Positions 41,749 through 49,799 of a DNA stretch of 64,000 nucleotides are shown here, in pieces; position 1 is the first letter of the stretch, and every line of letters begins with the position of its first letter. Source of the stretch: Primorskyibacter aestuariivivens (GTDB lineage Bacteria > Pseudomonadota > Alphaproteobacteria > Rhodobacterales > Rhodobacteraceae); NCBI RefSeq assembly GCF_028023675.1, contig NZ_JAQIOZ010000012.1:62001-126000 (forward strand), in the 5' to 3' direction. The notes under the pieces are model-generated. The model was not told the DNA's origin. It did no database searches and worked only from the letters and a program-made list of their open reading frames with translations. A program made the position numbers and the translations under genes.

Positions 41749-43284
41749 ATGCTTCAACGCAACAGTTTTGACATCAACGGAACACAATCCTTTTCGGATC
41801 TTTTGCGCCGCGAAATGGATGTGATGCCGGATGCGGCCATCCATGGCTCTGACGGCGCTGTGATTACCTATGCAGAGTTGCAAGAGCGCTCTGATACGAT
41901 CCGCAGCACCCTGCCCGGTCCCGGACAACGGGCCGAGGAAAGCATCGCGATCTGCGCGGCGAAAACCCATGATTGCCTTGCTGCCATTCTGGCGGTGCTG
42001 GCCACCGGGCGCGCCTATGCGCCGCTGGACCCGACCCATCCGACCGCCCGGCTGACAACCATTCTTGACGATCTTCACCCCTCGGCGGTGGTCGTGGACG
42101 CCTCGACCGAGGCGCTGCTGAAGCCTTGGGCACATGCCACCGGCACACCGTTGATCGACCTTGACCTGATCGCTGAGAGGGATCCGTGTGTCGCGACGCT
42201 GCCGGTCGTCTCGGTGCAACAGGATCTGGCGGCCTTGCTGCACACATCCGGCTCGACCGGCAAGCCCAAGCGCGTCGAAATCGAAGCCCATGCGCTCAAT
42301 GCCTTTCAGGGCTGGGTGATTGATGAACTGAGCCTGCGGATCGACGACTGTGTCATGAGCCACGCGCCCTTTGCCTTTGATCTGTCCTTCCTCGATATCT
42401 ACGCGTCGCTGATGTCCGGTGCGGGGCTGGTGCTCGCCGACAGCAAAACCGCCCGAAACGGCGCGCGCCTGTGCGACCTGATCCAACAGGCCGGTGTCAC
42501 GGTCTGGCACTCCGCCCCCTCGGCGCTGAAACTTCTGGCGGAAAGCGCTGGCGACAAGGTCATGCCGACGATGCGCTGCGTCCTGTTTGCGGGTGAACCG
42601 ATGCCCGCCCGGGTGTTGCAGCGGCTGTTCCGGATTTTCCCCAATGCGCGGTTCCTGAACATCTATGGTTGTACCGAGACGAACGACACGTTCTTCTATG
42701 AGGTCCCGCGCGAGAATACGCCCGACCCCCTGCCTTTGGGTCGCAAGCTCCCTTATGTCGCGTTTCTTCTGGCTGACGCCGATGGTGCCGAGATCAATGG
42801 CGAAGGCGAAGGAGAGCTCTGGGTCAGTTGTCCGACCATGATGCGGGGCTATGCCGATCCTGAACTGACCACGGCTGTGCTGGCCCATCGCGACGGGCGC
42901 AGCTACTACCGCTCGGGCGATCTTGTGCGCCGCGACGCAGAGGGCGTGATCCATTTCGTTGGTCGCGTCGACACCGTGGTCAAGCTCAGCGGTGTGCGGG
43001 TCGACCTGAACGAGGTGGACTTTGCGCTGGCCAGCCACCCCGGCGTGGATGAGGCGTTGAGCTTTGTCACCTATACCAGCGACGGTACCGTTCTGAACGC
43101 CTGGGTCACATCGCATTGCGATGAACTCAACAGCCTCGATCTGCGGTTGCACCTCATGAAAACCTTGCCGACCCCGGCCATCCCCCGCAATTTCACCGTT
43201 TCCCTGTTGCCGGTTCCCCGGAACTCCAACGGGAAAGCCTGCAGGCGTCTTCTGGCACAAACCTGCGAATCCGCCGCCAAGTAA
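41749..43284 (+). CDS. Stand-alone amino acid adenylation enzyme (probable L-proline:carrier ligase)
   Basis: Activates an amino acid with ATP and loads it on a carrier protein. Core motifs: A3 HTSGSTGKPKRV (165-176), A5 IYGCTETNDTFFYEVP (305-320), A7 YYRSGDLV, A8 FVGRVDTVVKLSGVRVDL, and the A10 Lys in NSNGKACR. The substrate-side segment HAPFAFDLSFLDIY (205-218) and the YEVP after A5 are typical of proline-specific stand-alone enzymes of pyrrole pathways (PltF, RedM, PigI). I did not extract a full specificity code. At 511 residues there is no fused condensation or carrier domain. Neighbouring dehydrogenase and carrier genes support the proline assignment. Confidence 0.86.
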   Translation: MLQRNSFDINGTQSFSDLLRREMDVMPDAAIHGSDGAVITYAELQERSDTIRSTLPGPGQRAEESIAICAAKTHDCLAAILAVLATGRAYAPLDPTHPTARLTTILDDLHPSAVVVDASTEALLKPWAHATGTPLIDLDLIAERDPCVATLPVVSVQQDLAALLHTSGSTGKPKRVEIEAHALNAFQGWVIDELSLRIDDCVMSHAPFAFDLSFLDIYASLMSGAGLVLADSKTARNGARLCDLIQQAGVTVWHSAPSALKLLAESAGDKVMPTMRCVLFAGEPMPARVLQRLFRIFPNARFLNIYGCTETNDTFFYEVPRENTPDPLPLGRKLPYVAFLLADADGAEINGEGEGELWVSCPTMMRGYADPELTTAVLAHRDGRSYYRSGDLVRRDAEGVIHFVGRVDTVVKLSGVRVDLNEVDFALASHPGVDEALSFVTYTSDGTVLNAWVTSHCDELNSLDLRLHLMKTLPTPAIPRNFTVSLLPVPRNSNGKACRRLLAQTCESAAK

Positions 43285-43335
43285 CGGCATCCCACACCAT
43301 CCAAACAACCAGACATTTCAAAAAGGAGACCTCAA

Positions 43336-43587
43336 ATGTCGTTCCAATCCCTTCGCAGCTTTATCGCCGAAGAATTCGCTCTGGACATCCCGGCAGACCG
43401 CCTGACGCCCGAGCTGGACCTGATCGAAACCGGCATTGTCGACAGCCTTGGCGTGTTGAAGCTGATCGCCTTTCTCGAAGGGGAATATGACCTCACCATC
43501 ACCCCCGATGAGCTGGACGCCGACCTTTATCGCAGCATTGGCCAGATCGAGGAGCTGATCGCGTCCAAAACGGCCGCTGCGGCCTGA
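43336..43587 (+). CDS. Acyl/peptidyl carrier protein
   Basis: An 83-residue carrier domain. The phosphopantetheine attachment site is GIVDSLGVLKL with Ser37. Helix 1 (LRSFIAEEFAL) and helix 3/4 (YRSIGQIEELIAS) fit the PP-binding fold. An AAAAAGGAGA Shine-Dalgarno precedes the ATG. Its place between the adenylation gene and the trpD-like gene makes it the likely carrier of a prolyl/pyrrolyl group and perhaps also of the ketosynthase pair. The phosphopantetheinyl transferase at 27097 would activate it. Confidence 0.93.
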   Translation: MSFQSLRSFIAEEFALDIPADRLTPELDLIETGIVDSLGVLKLIAFLEGEYDLTITPDELDADLYRSIGQIEELIASKTAAAA

Positions 43588-43626
43588 TCCCACCACGCCA
43601 CTCACACCCAACAAGGAGCAAAGACC

Positions 43627-44670
43627 ATGACGCCGGACCGCACCGCTGCGCGACTGATCGCAGGCGAAACACCGACCGAAGACCAGATGCGGGCCTATTG
43701 GCGCGCCACCGACGAGGGTCTTTGCAACAGGGCCGAAACCGTTGCCGTTCTGGCCGCGCTTTCGGCCCGGCCTTCCGACCTCGGGCTAATGCGAAGCTTT
43801 GTGCAATATGTGCAGGAAAGCGCCCCGCCCGTTGCACTGCCTTCGGCGCGCCATGCGGTGAATATCGTCGGCACTGGCGGCGGTCTGTCCACCTTCAACA
43901 TTTCGACAAGCGCGTCTTTCGTCGTCGCGGCGGCGGGCGGAAAGGTGATCAAGTCGGGCTCTTCGGCCTATTCCTCTTCGGTGGGGTCCGGTGACATTCT
44001 GAATGCGCTCGGCCTTCCCGGGGCGAAATCCGACCACCTGACCGATGCGATGCTATCCGAGACCGGGCTCGCCTTTGCAGCCCAGGGGCGCTATGCGCCG
44101 ATCCTGAAACGGCTGGCGATTTCCGCCATGCCGCTGAATTTCAAGGTCATCGGCCGGTTCGTGAATGCGCTGGGTCCGCTCATTTCGCCCTACAAGATGC
44201 GCGCGCATGTGATCGGGGCGTCCAGCCCGCAATTGTTCAAGCAGATCCATGGGATCGCTGCGTCGCTGAACATTCCGGCCTTTGTCGTGCACGCGAAACT
44301 GGGGGTTGATGAGCTTCTGAGCATTTGCCCCAATATCTGCCAATGGAACCATCAGGACAGCGCCTCGCGGCTTGAGCCGCTGGAACTTGGCCTTGCCTCC
44401 GGTTCGCCCGAAGCCTTGGCCGGCGGCGATCTGCAAACCAATATCGCGCTGATGACCGATCTCCTGCAGGGCAGGGCTGGCCCCGTCGCGTCGCAAACCG
44501 TTGCGTTGAACGCTGGTGCTGCGCTCTATGCTGGCGGGGTTGCGCCGGATCTGGCGGCAGGCACCAGGCTTGCGCTGGACTGCATCGCCGATGGCGCGCC
44601 CTACCGAAAGCTGGAACAGGCCCGCGCGTTCCTGAGCGCGGAAGCTCCGAAAGTGGGGCGCGCTGCATGA
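43627..44670 (+). CDS. Anthranilate phosphoribosyltransferase-like protein (TrpD homologue, altered acceptor site)
   Basis: TrpD transfers phosphoribose from PRPP to an aromatic amine. PRPP/Mg elements are largely kept: IVGTGG (80-85), TFNIST (89-94), SSxxGSxD in SSSVGSGDIL, and the acidic pair in LGVDELLS (Asp228, Glu229). The acceptor side is changed: the family KHGNR reads KSGSS (109-113) and the Arg-bearing stretch before LGPL reads ISAMPLNFKVIGRFVNALGPL, without the Arg that holds the anthranilate carboxylate. GTGGD is GTGGG. I infer a different amine acceptor. At 347 residues it is full length. It is coupled to the trpC-like gene by ATGA. Confidence 0.85.
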   Translation: MTPDRTAARLIAGETPTEDQMRAYWRATDEGLCNRAETVAVLAALSARPSDLGLMRSFVQYVQESAPPVALPSARHAVNIVGTGGGLSTFNISTSASFVVAAAGGKVIKSGSSAYSSSVGSGDILNALGLPGAKSDHLTDAMLSETGLAFAAQGRYAPILKRLAISAMPLNFKVIGRFVNALGPLISPYKMRAHVIGASSPQLFKQIHGIAASLNIPAFVVHAKLGVDELLSICPNICQWNHQDSASRLEPLELGLASGSPEALAGGDLQTNIALMTDLLQGRAGPVASQTVALNAGAALYAGGVAPDLAAGTRLALDCIADGAPYRKLEQARAFLSAEAPKVGRAA

Positions 44671-45374
44671 ATTATCTTTTCCATGACCGGCTGGCCGCGG
44701 CGCAGGCGCCCCTGATCGCCGAGATCAAGCCGCACTCTCCAAAGCTTGGGCCTTTGCTGGATGGACGCCAGGTGGCGGATGTTGCGCAGGACTATGCCGA
44801 GGCGGGTGCGCCGTGTCTGTCGGTCACAACGGGGGCCTGGCACGGCGGCAATACGGGTATGATCAATGACATGGCGCAAACCGGACTACCCGTTCTGCGC
44901 AAGGATTTCATAACGTCCGAACGCCACCTGACCGAGTCGCTGGATGCCGGCGCGTCTGCGGTCCTGTTGACATGTACGCTTCTGCGCCGCGCCGACGTGG
45001 TGCGTCTGGCCGAAGCGGCGCTCAAACACGGGCTGACGCCGTTTGTCGAAGCGGCCTCGGCCAAGGAGCTGGAGGGCTTGTCGCTGCCGTCCGGGGCCAT
45101 CCTTGCGATCAACAATCGCGACATTCGCGGCAAGGAGGTGGATGATGGCGGCGTTGAACAAAGCGAAGCCCTGTTCGACATGGCGCGCGCCCAGCATGCC
45201 GGTCTTCTGGTCAGCGCCTCCGGGCTCACCACGCCCGGCGCCGTCACCCGCGCCATTGCCGCAGGGTTTGATGGGGTTCTGGTGGGAACCGCGTTGCTGA
45301 GTGGCGCTGGCACAGCCGCCGATGCCGCCCGCACATATCTGCACGCCGCCTCGAAACCGATGGTGCCAGCGTGA
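44667..45374 (+). CDS. Indole-3-glycerol phosphate synthase-like protein (TrpC homologue, diverged)
   Basis: TrpC closes the pyrrole ring of indole with loss of CO2 and water. Catalytic positions are mostly kept: Glu19 and Lys21 in IAEIKPHSP, general acid Lys79 in LRKDFI, Glu128 in PFVEAAS and Asn150 in INNRD. The Glu of the usual SESG motif is Ala184 in LVSASGLTT. At 235 residues it lacks the first ~25-30 residues of the normal ~260-residue enzyme, the substrate-capping N-terminal helix. So chemistry related to, but not identical with, IGP synthesis is likely. It overlaps both neighbours and is the second-last gene of the operon. Confidence 0.83.
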   Translation: MNYLFHDRLAAAQAPLIAEIKPHSPKLGPLLDGRQVADVAQDYAEAGAPCLSVTTGAWHGGNTGMINDMAQTGLPVLRKDFITSERHLTESLDAGASAVLLTCTLLRRADVVRLAEAALKHGLTPFVEAASAKELEGLSLPSGAILAINNRDIRGKEVDDGGVEQSEALFDMARAQHAGLLVSASGLTTPGAVTRAIAAGFDGVLVGTALLSGAGTAADAARTYLHAASKPMVPA

Positions 45375-45796
45375 AGCCACCCCTGAATTGCCCGCCCCCC
45401 GTTGGCGGAGAAACCATTGTCATTCTCGGTGCCAAGGAACGCCCCGGCTCCGTCTTGTTCCAATGCCTGTCCTGCCGGGGATACCTACCCATCCTTACCA
45501 CCTGTCCGGAAAAGGCGCTGAACCTGCAAAGGCAAGCACTGGTGTCCGCCTTTGTCGTGATGGACAGCAGGCCCGTGGAGGATGCTTTGGAGTTTTGCCG
45601 CAAGCTGCGCCGGATCAATACGGTGACGCCCGTGATCGCCATTCTGAACGACGCCACCCGCGCGCGGGGCATCGAGTTTCTGGAACAGGGCGCGGATCAT
45701 TTCGAAGTGCAGCCCCTGCGCATTGATGCCTTGCTGGGCACGCTTCGCTCTATTGCGTGGCGCCCCCTGCGCCAGCTTGGCCCGATGCTGTTCTGA
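45371..45796 (+). CDS. Small receiver-like protein
   Basis: A 141-residue protein with a response-regulator receiver fold and no output domain. The start IVILGAKERPG replaces the usual double-acid loop, so the metal-binding acids are missing. An Asp is present at the phosphorylation strand end (AFVVMDSRP), and the region after ILNDATRARGIEFLEQGADHF resembles the receiver alpha4-alpha5 face but with Glu-Val-Gln instead of Lys-Pro. It is therefore a pseudo-receiver, possibly phosphorylation-independent. The GTG start overlaps the trpC-like stop (GTGA), tying it to the biosynthetic operon. A regulatory role is inferred. Confidence 0.68.
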   Translation: MKPPLNCPPPVGGETIVILGAKERPGSVLFQCLSCRGYLPILTTCPEKALNLQRQALVSAFVVMDSRPVEDALEFCRKLRRINTVTPVIAILNDATRARGIEFLEQGADHFEVQPLRIDALLGTLRSIAWRPLRQLGPMLF

Positions 45797-45826
45797 CCCT
45801 TCGGTTTGTTCGTTTGACATGTTGTG

Positions 45827-45871
45827 CCGGACAAAGGCGCGTGGGGTCCACACCCGCGCGCCTTTGTCCGG
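45827..45871. terminator. Very long hairpin ending the biosynthetic operon
   Basis: A 19-base stem, perfect apart from one G-T pair, has left arm 45827-45845 and right arm 45853-45871 around a 7-base loop. It begins 30 bases after the receiver gene's stop. The following TTGAAACCCCTTTT is only a weak U-tract. It probably terminates the ectC-to-receiver operon and separates it from icd. Confidence 0.7.
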
Positions 45872-46021
45872 TTGAAACCCCTTTTGGCGTGGTCTAATCG
45901 GGCAGGGAATAACGATTCATGGCGAATTCCGGGTGGCGCCTGGGCGGGGCGCAAAGATCAAAATTTTTGTACCGCGACCAAAGAGACCCGCGTTTCCACT
46001 GTCAGAAAAGGGCTTAAAAAC

Positions 46022-48235
46022 ATGGCCGAAAACACTTCTCCCGACATTTTGTATACCATTGTAGACGAAGCGCCCGAGCTGGCCTCTGCCTCGTTCCTGC
46101 CGATCATCCGCAAATTTGCAGATGCCGCCGGTGTGACAGTGGGCACCAAGGACATTTCGCTGGCCGGTCGCATCATCGCGACCTTCCCGGAAAACCTGAC
46201 CGAAGAACAGCGTCAGAGCGACGATCTGGCCGAGCTGGGGCAACTGGTGAAGACGCCCGAAGCCAATGTGATCAAGCTGCCCAACATCTCGGCTTCGGTG
46301 CCGCAATTGGTCGCCGCGATCAAGGAATTGCAGGGTCAGGGGTATGATCTGCCCGATTACCCCGAAGAACCCAAGACCGACGCAGAAAAGGCCGTGCGCG
46401 CGCGTTACGACGCGATCAAAGGCTCGGCTGTGAACCCGGTTCTGCGCGAAGGCAACTCGGACCGCCGGTCTGCCCGCGCGGTCAAGAACTTCGCCCAGAA
46501 CAATCCGCATTCCATGGGCACCTGGTCCGCCGACAGCAAGACCAAGGTCTCTTCGATGTCGGGCGGCGATTTCTATGCCAATGAGAAATCCGCCACTATC
46601 ACCGCCGCTCAGGCTGGTGACGCCAAGATCGAATTCGTTGCCAAGGACGGCACTGTCACCGTGCTTAAAGACGGCTGGACGCTGGAAGAAGGCACCATTG
46701 CCGACGCGACCTTCATGTCCGCCAAGGCGCTGGCCTCCTTCTTGGGTGAGGCGATTGAAGACACCAAGGCTGACGGCACCATGTTCTCGCTGCACATGAA
46801 AGCCACGATGATGAAGGTTTCGGACCCGATCATCTTTGGCCACGCGGTCAAGGCATGGCTGGCACCGGTGTTTGAAAAATACGGCTCTGAACTTGAGGCG
46901 CTGGGCGTGAACCCCAATTCCGGCATGGGTGACCTGCTGAAGCGTGTCAAAGGCAATGCCGAGATCATGGCCGCCATCGAAGCGGTGCGCGCCGAGCGCC
47001 CCGAGATGTACATGGTGGACAGCGACAAGGGCATCACCAACCTGCACGTACCGTCCGATGTGATCATCGACGCCTCCATGCCCGCCGTGATCCGCGCAGG
47101 CGGCAAGGGCTGGGACGGCAAGGGCAACAAGGGCGACACCAACTGTGTGATCCCCGACCGCTGCTACGCGACTGTCTATGACGAGACGATCAATTTCTTC
47201 AAAGCCAATGGCGCGCTGGACGTGACCACCGCGGGCTCCGTCGCCAATGTCGGCCTGATGGCGCAAAAGGCCGAAGAATACGGCTCGCACCCGACCACCT
47301 TTGAGGCACCTGCAGACGGCACCATTCGCGTGGTTCTGGCCAATGGCGAGACGCTGCACAGCCATGAGGTTGAGGCTGGCGATATCTGGCGTGCCTGCAC
47401 GGTCAAGAAAGCCCCGATCGAGAACTGGATCGAACTGGCGTTGGACCGTCAGCGTCTGACCGGGTCCGAGGCGATCTTCTGGCTGGATGCCAACCGCGCG
47501 CATGACGCCGAACTGATCAAATATGTGGAACCGGCGCTGGCAGCCGCGGGCAAATCCGACCTGTTCCAGATCATGGCACCCCGTGAAGCCACGGCGCAAT
47601 CGCTCAAGACCATCACCGCAGGCAAGGACAGCATCGCCATCACCGGCAACGTGCTGCGCGACTACCTGACCGACCTGTTCCCGATCCTTGAACTGGGCAC
47701 CTCGGCCAAGATGCTGTCGATCGTGAAGCTGATGAATGGCGGCGGTCTGTTTGAGACCGGCGCTGGCGGCTCGGCCCCCAAGCACGTGCAGCAGCTGGTG
47801 GAACAGAACCACCTGCGCTGGGACTCCATGGGTGAGTTCTGCGCGCTGGGCGAAAGCCTGAAATTCCTGGCCGACAGCCGTGGCAATGCCAAGGCCGGTG
47901 TGCTGGGCGCGGCGGCGGAAGTGGCCACGCAGGGCATTCTCGACAACAACCGCAGCCCGAGCCGCAAGGTGGGCGAGCCGGACAACCGCGACAGCCATTA
48001 CTGGTTCGCCCGTTACTGGGCCGAAGCACTGGCCGCGCAATCCGACGATGCCGATCTGGCCGCGCATTTCGCCCCGATTGCCAAGGCGCTGGCCGACGGC
48101 GAAGAGACGATCCTGTCCGAGATCGCAGCCGTGCAAGGCCCGGCGGCGGATATTGGCGGTTACTACAACCCCAGCGTTGAGAAAAAGGCCGCTGTGATGC
48201 GCCCGAGCGCAACGCTGAACGCCATCATCGGCTAA
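46022..48235 (+). CDS. icd: NADP-dependent isocitrate dehydrogenase, monomeric type
   Basis: Oxidatively decarboxylates isocitrate to 2-oxoglutarate in the TCA cycle. The 737-residue length and segments such as [66 protein letters not shown] and [20 protein letters not shown] (as [19 protein letters not shown]) define the monomeric IDH family, unrelated in length to the ~415-residue dimeric form. I chose the ATG at 46022, preceded by AAAAGGG, where homologues start. A strong terminator follows at 48298. It marks the return to housekeeping genes after the biosynthetic region. Confidence 0.96.
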   Translation: MAENTSPDILYTIVDEAPELASASFLPIIRKFADAAGVTVGTKDISLAGRIIATFPENLTEEQRQSDDLAELGQLVKTPEANVIKLPNISASVPQLVAAIKELQGQGYDLPDYPEEPKTDAEKAVRARYDAIKGSAVNPVLREGNSDRRSARAVKNFAQNNPHSMGTWSADSKTKVSSMSGGDFYANEKSATITAAQAGDAKIEFVAKDGTVTVLKDGWTLEEGTIADATFMSAKALASFLGEAIEDTKADGTMFSLHMKATMMKVSDPIIFGHAVKAWLAPVFEKYGSELEALGVNPNSGMGDLLKRVKGNAEIMAAIEAVRAERPEMYMVDSDKGITNLHVPSDVIIDASMPAVIRAGGKGWDGKGNKGDTNCVIPDRCYATVYDETINFFKANGALDVTTAGSVANVGLMAQKAEEYGSHPTTFEAPADGTIRVVLANGETLHSHEVEAGDIWRACTVKKAPIENWIELALDRQRLTGSEAIFWLDANRAHDAELIKYVEPALAAAGKSDLFQIMAPREATAQSLKTITAGKDSIAITGNVLRDYLTDLFPILELGTSAKMLSIVKLMNGGGLFETGAGGSAPKHVQQLVEQNHLRWDSMGEFCALGESLKFLADSRGNAKAGVLGAAAEVATQGILDNNRSPSRKVGEPDNRDSHYWFARYWAEALAAQSDDADLAAHFAPIAKALADGEETILSEIAAVQGPAADIGGYYNPSVEKKAAVMRPSATLNAIIG

Positions 48236-48297
48236 GGCCGGGCGCGACTGAACACAGTTCCTCGCAGTCTTTCGGGATTGCGGGGGCACAAGACATC

Positions 48298-48335
48298 GGG
48301 GCATCTGACCAAGCGGACGGTCAGGTGCCCTTTTT
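48298..48335 (+). terminator. Intrinsic terminator after icd
   Basis: A 12-base stem (GGGCATCTGACC/GGTCAGGTGCCC with one G-T pair) and an 8-base loop are followed by TTTTT, 60 bases after the icd stop. Confidence 0.92.
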
Positions 48336-48363
48336 CGTGGGAGTGCAGGCACTGACGCGGCGC

Positions 48364-49077
48364 TCAGCTCCCGCTTGCCACCCGGCGCACGGTTTCGATC
48401 CGCGCGGCATTGGGCGGATGGGTGCCCAGAAACCGGTTGCCGGGGTCGGGCAGCCGGTTAAAGAATTCCGCCCCGCGAATGGGATCATACCCCGCGCGTT
48501 GCGTGATGATCGTGCCAAGTGCGTCGGCTTCCAACTCGAATTCCTTGGAAAAGGTGCGTATGCCCAGCGCCGCCCCGAATTCCTGCCCGGCGCGAATCGC
48601 ATCGGCGTCACCTCCCGAAATCGTTGCCGCCGCACCGCCGAAAATCTGTGCGCCGAGCGATGCGCCCCGTCTGGCCCGTTCAAAATGGCCCGCGATGTGA
48701 TGCGCGGCCTCATGTCCCATGATAAACGCCAGTTCGTCTTCATTCTCGACCGCAAGGATCAGCGCGAGGTTGAAGGCAATCAACGGTTCGCCATTGCGAC
48801 CCAAAGTGTGAAAAGCATTCGGGGGCTGTCCCAGACGGTCGTCCACGACGATCTGGAAATCGCAGTTCACATTGCTGGTGCGTTCCCGGCAAACCTGTTC
48901 GGCCACCGGCTCCACGGTTTTCACCACGCGCACGAATTGCCGTGCCGCGTGGTCCGCACGCTGGCGCAGTTCTGCCTCGCTTGGGGCGGGGACTGTGCCG
49001 GGCGCGGGCCTCGGCTCCGGGGGAACCGTGGCGCAGGCGGACAGAAACAGGATCAGGGCAAGCGCGAAGCGCAGCAT
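48364..49077 (-). CDS. M48 family zinc metalloprotease, lipoprotein
   Basis: A 237-residue membrane-anchored peptidase of the envelope. The signal peptide ends in the lipobox LSAC (residues 12-15), so the mature protein is lipid-anchored at Cys15. The zinc motif is HEAAH in FIMGHEAAHHIAGHF (122-126), and the third ligand Glu is in FELEADALG. The final HPPNAARIETVRR is typical of LoiP/BepA-like M48 proteins, which degrade misfolded outer-membrane proteins. The exact substrate is unknown. It is convergent with icd. Confidence 0.92.
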   Translation of the reverse strand: MLRFALALILFLSACATVPPEPRPAPGTVPAPSEAELRQRADHAARQFVRVVKTVEPVAEQVCRERTSNVNCDFQIVVDDRLGQPPNAFHTLGRNGEPLIAFNLALILAVENEDELAFIMGHEAAHHIAGHFERARRGASLGAQIFGGAAATISGGDADAIRAGQEFGAALGIRTFSKEFELEADALGTIITQRAGYDPIRGAEFFNRLPDPGNRFLGTHPPNAARIETVRRVASGS

Positions 49078-49180
49078 GGGGCCTCCGGGTGATTTGGCTT
49101 CAATCTAGGACGCGCGGGAAAGGGCCGCCATAGGCATTTATACCCTTGGCGGCGGCTTGCCGGTCACTATGTCGTGGGAC

Positions 49181-49567
49181 ATGAGCGAACATCTGACCGT
49201 CATATACAACGACACTTGTCCCATCTGTGCGCGCGAAGTGAACGCGTATCGCGACCGCACGGACCCACAGGCGGTGCGGTATCACGGCGTGTCGCAGGGA
49301 CAGCTTGCGCAATTTGATCTGACCGAGGACGAAGCCGCCCGGCGATTCCATGTGATCCGCGCGGGAGAGCGTCTTGAAGGTGTCGATGCATTTGCAGCGC
49401 TCTGGGCGCGGATCCCGCGCCTGCGCTGGCTTGGCTGGATGGTCATGCGCCCGGGCATCCATGGGCTGGCCATGCTGGTTTATAACCGGATTCTCGCGCC
49501 GTTGCTCTATGGAGTGCATCGCAGGCGCGTCCGCCGGTTGCAAAAGCGCGTCAGCAAGCTAGGCTGA
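49181..49567 (+). CDS. DCC family thiol-disulfide oxidoreductase-like protein (DUF393)
   Basis: A 128-residue protein with the DxxCPxC signature at its start, VIYNDTCPICAREV (Cys13 and Cys16), followed by AVRYHGVSQ and FHVIRAGERLEGVDAFAALW, as in the DCC (DUF393) family, a thioredoxin-like group of unknown physiological role. The C-terminus has a hydrophobic patch and a very basic tail (HRRRVRRLQKRVSK). The start is placed at the ATG 49181; an upstream in-frame ATG at 49169 is possible. It is followed after 4 bases by a small conserved gene. Confidence 0.82.
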   Translation: MSEHLTVIYNDTCPICAREVNAYRDRTDPQAVRYHGVSQGQLAQFDLTEDEAARRFHVIRAGERLEGVDAFAALWARIPRLRWLGWMVMRPGIHGLAMLVYNRILAPLLYGVHRRRVRRLQKRVSKLG

Positions 49568-49571
49568 GCGC

Positions 49572-49799
49572 ATGTTCAGCATCGAGCACGAATTCGACGC
49601 GACGGTTGTGACACTGGTCGATGAAGGCGAAGCGCCCTTGCAGGAGGATGTGACCGTCAACGCGTTCGAAGAATGCGTGACGGTCGAGCAATATGATCCT
49701 CGCACCGACACGGTTCAGAGAATAACGCTGTCCATGACCCAGATGCGCGATCTTGCCACCGCGATCAACATGCCCGAAGGCGTGTATCGCCGGGATTGA
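49572..49799 (+). CDS. Small hypothetical protein
   Basis: A 75-residue acidic protein (FDATVVTLVDEGEAPLQEDVTVNAFEECVTVEQYD) ending MPEGVYRRD. It has no recognised domain. It starts 4 bases after the DCC gene, uses a similar codon pattern, and abuts the convergent DUF167 gene exactly. These points support it as a real gene of unknown function. Confidence 0.65.
   Translation: MFSIEHEFDATVVTLVDEGEAPLQEDVTVNAFEECVTVEQYDPRTDTVQRITLSMTQMRDLATAINMPEGVYRRD

Noticed and set aside
45371-45796. Full response regulator truncated by deletion
   Set aside because: It lacks the metal-binding acids of a normal receiver, has a proper stop followed by a terminator, and no output-domain remnant follows.
22222-45796. 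Genomic island with integrase or tRNA attachment site
   Set aside because: I found no integrase, transposase, tRNA gene or flanking direct repeat at the cluster edges.
45917-48352. 811-residue open frame antisense to icd
   Set aside because: Its His/Gly/Arg-rich composition is the usual shadow of a high-GC gene; the plus-strand frame is an unmistakable isocitrate dehydrogenase.
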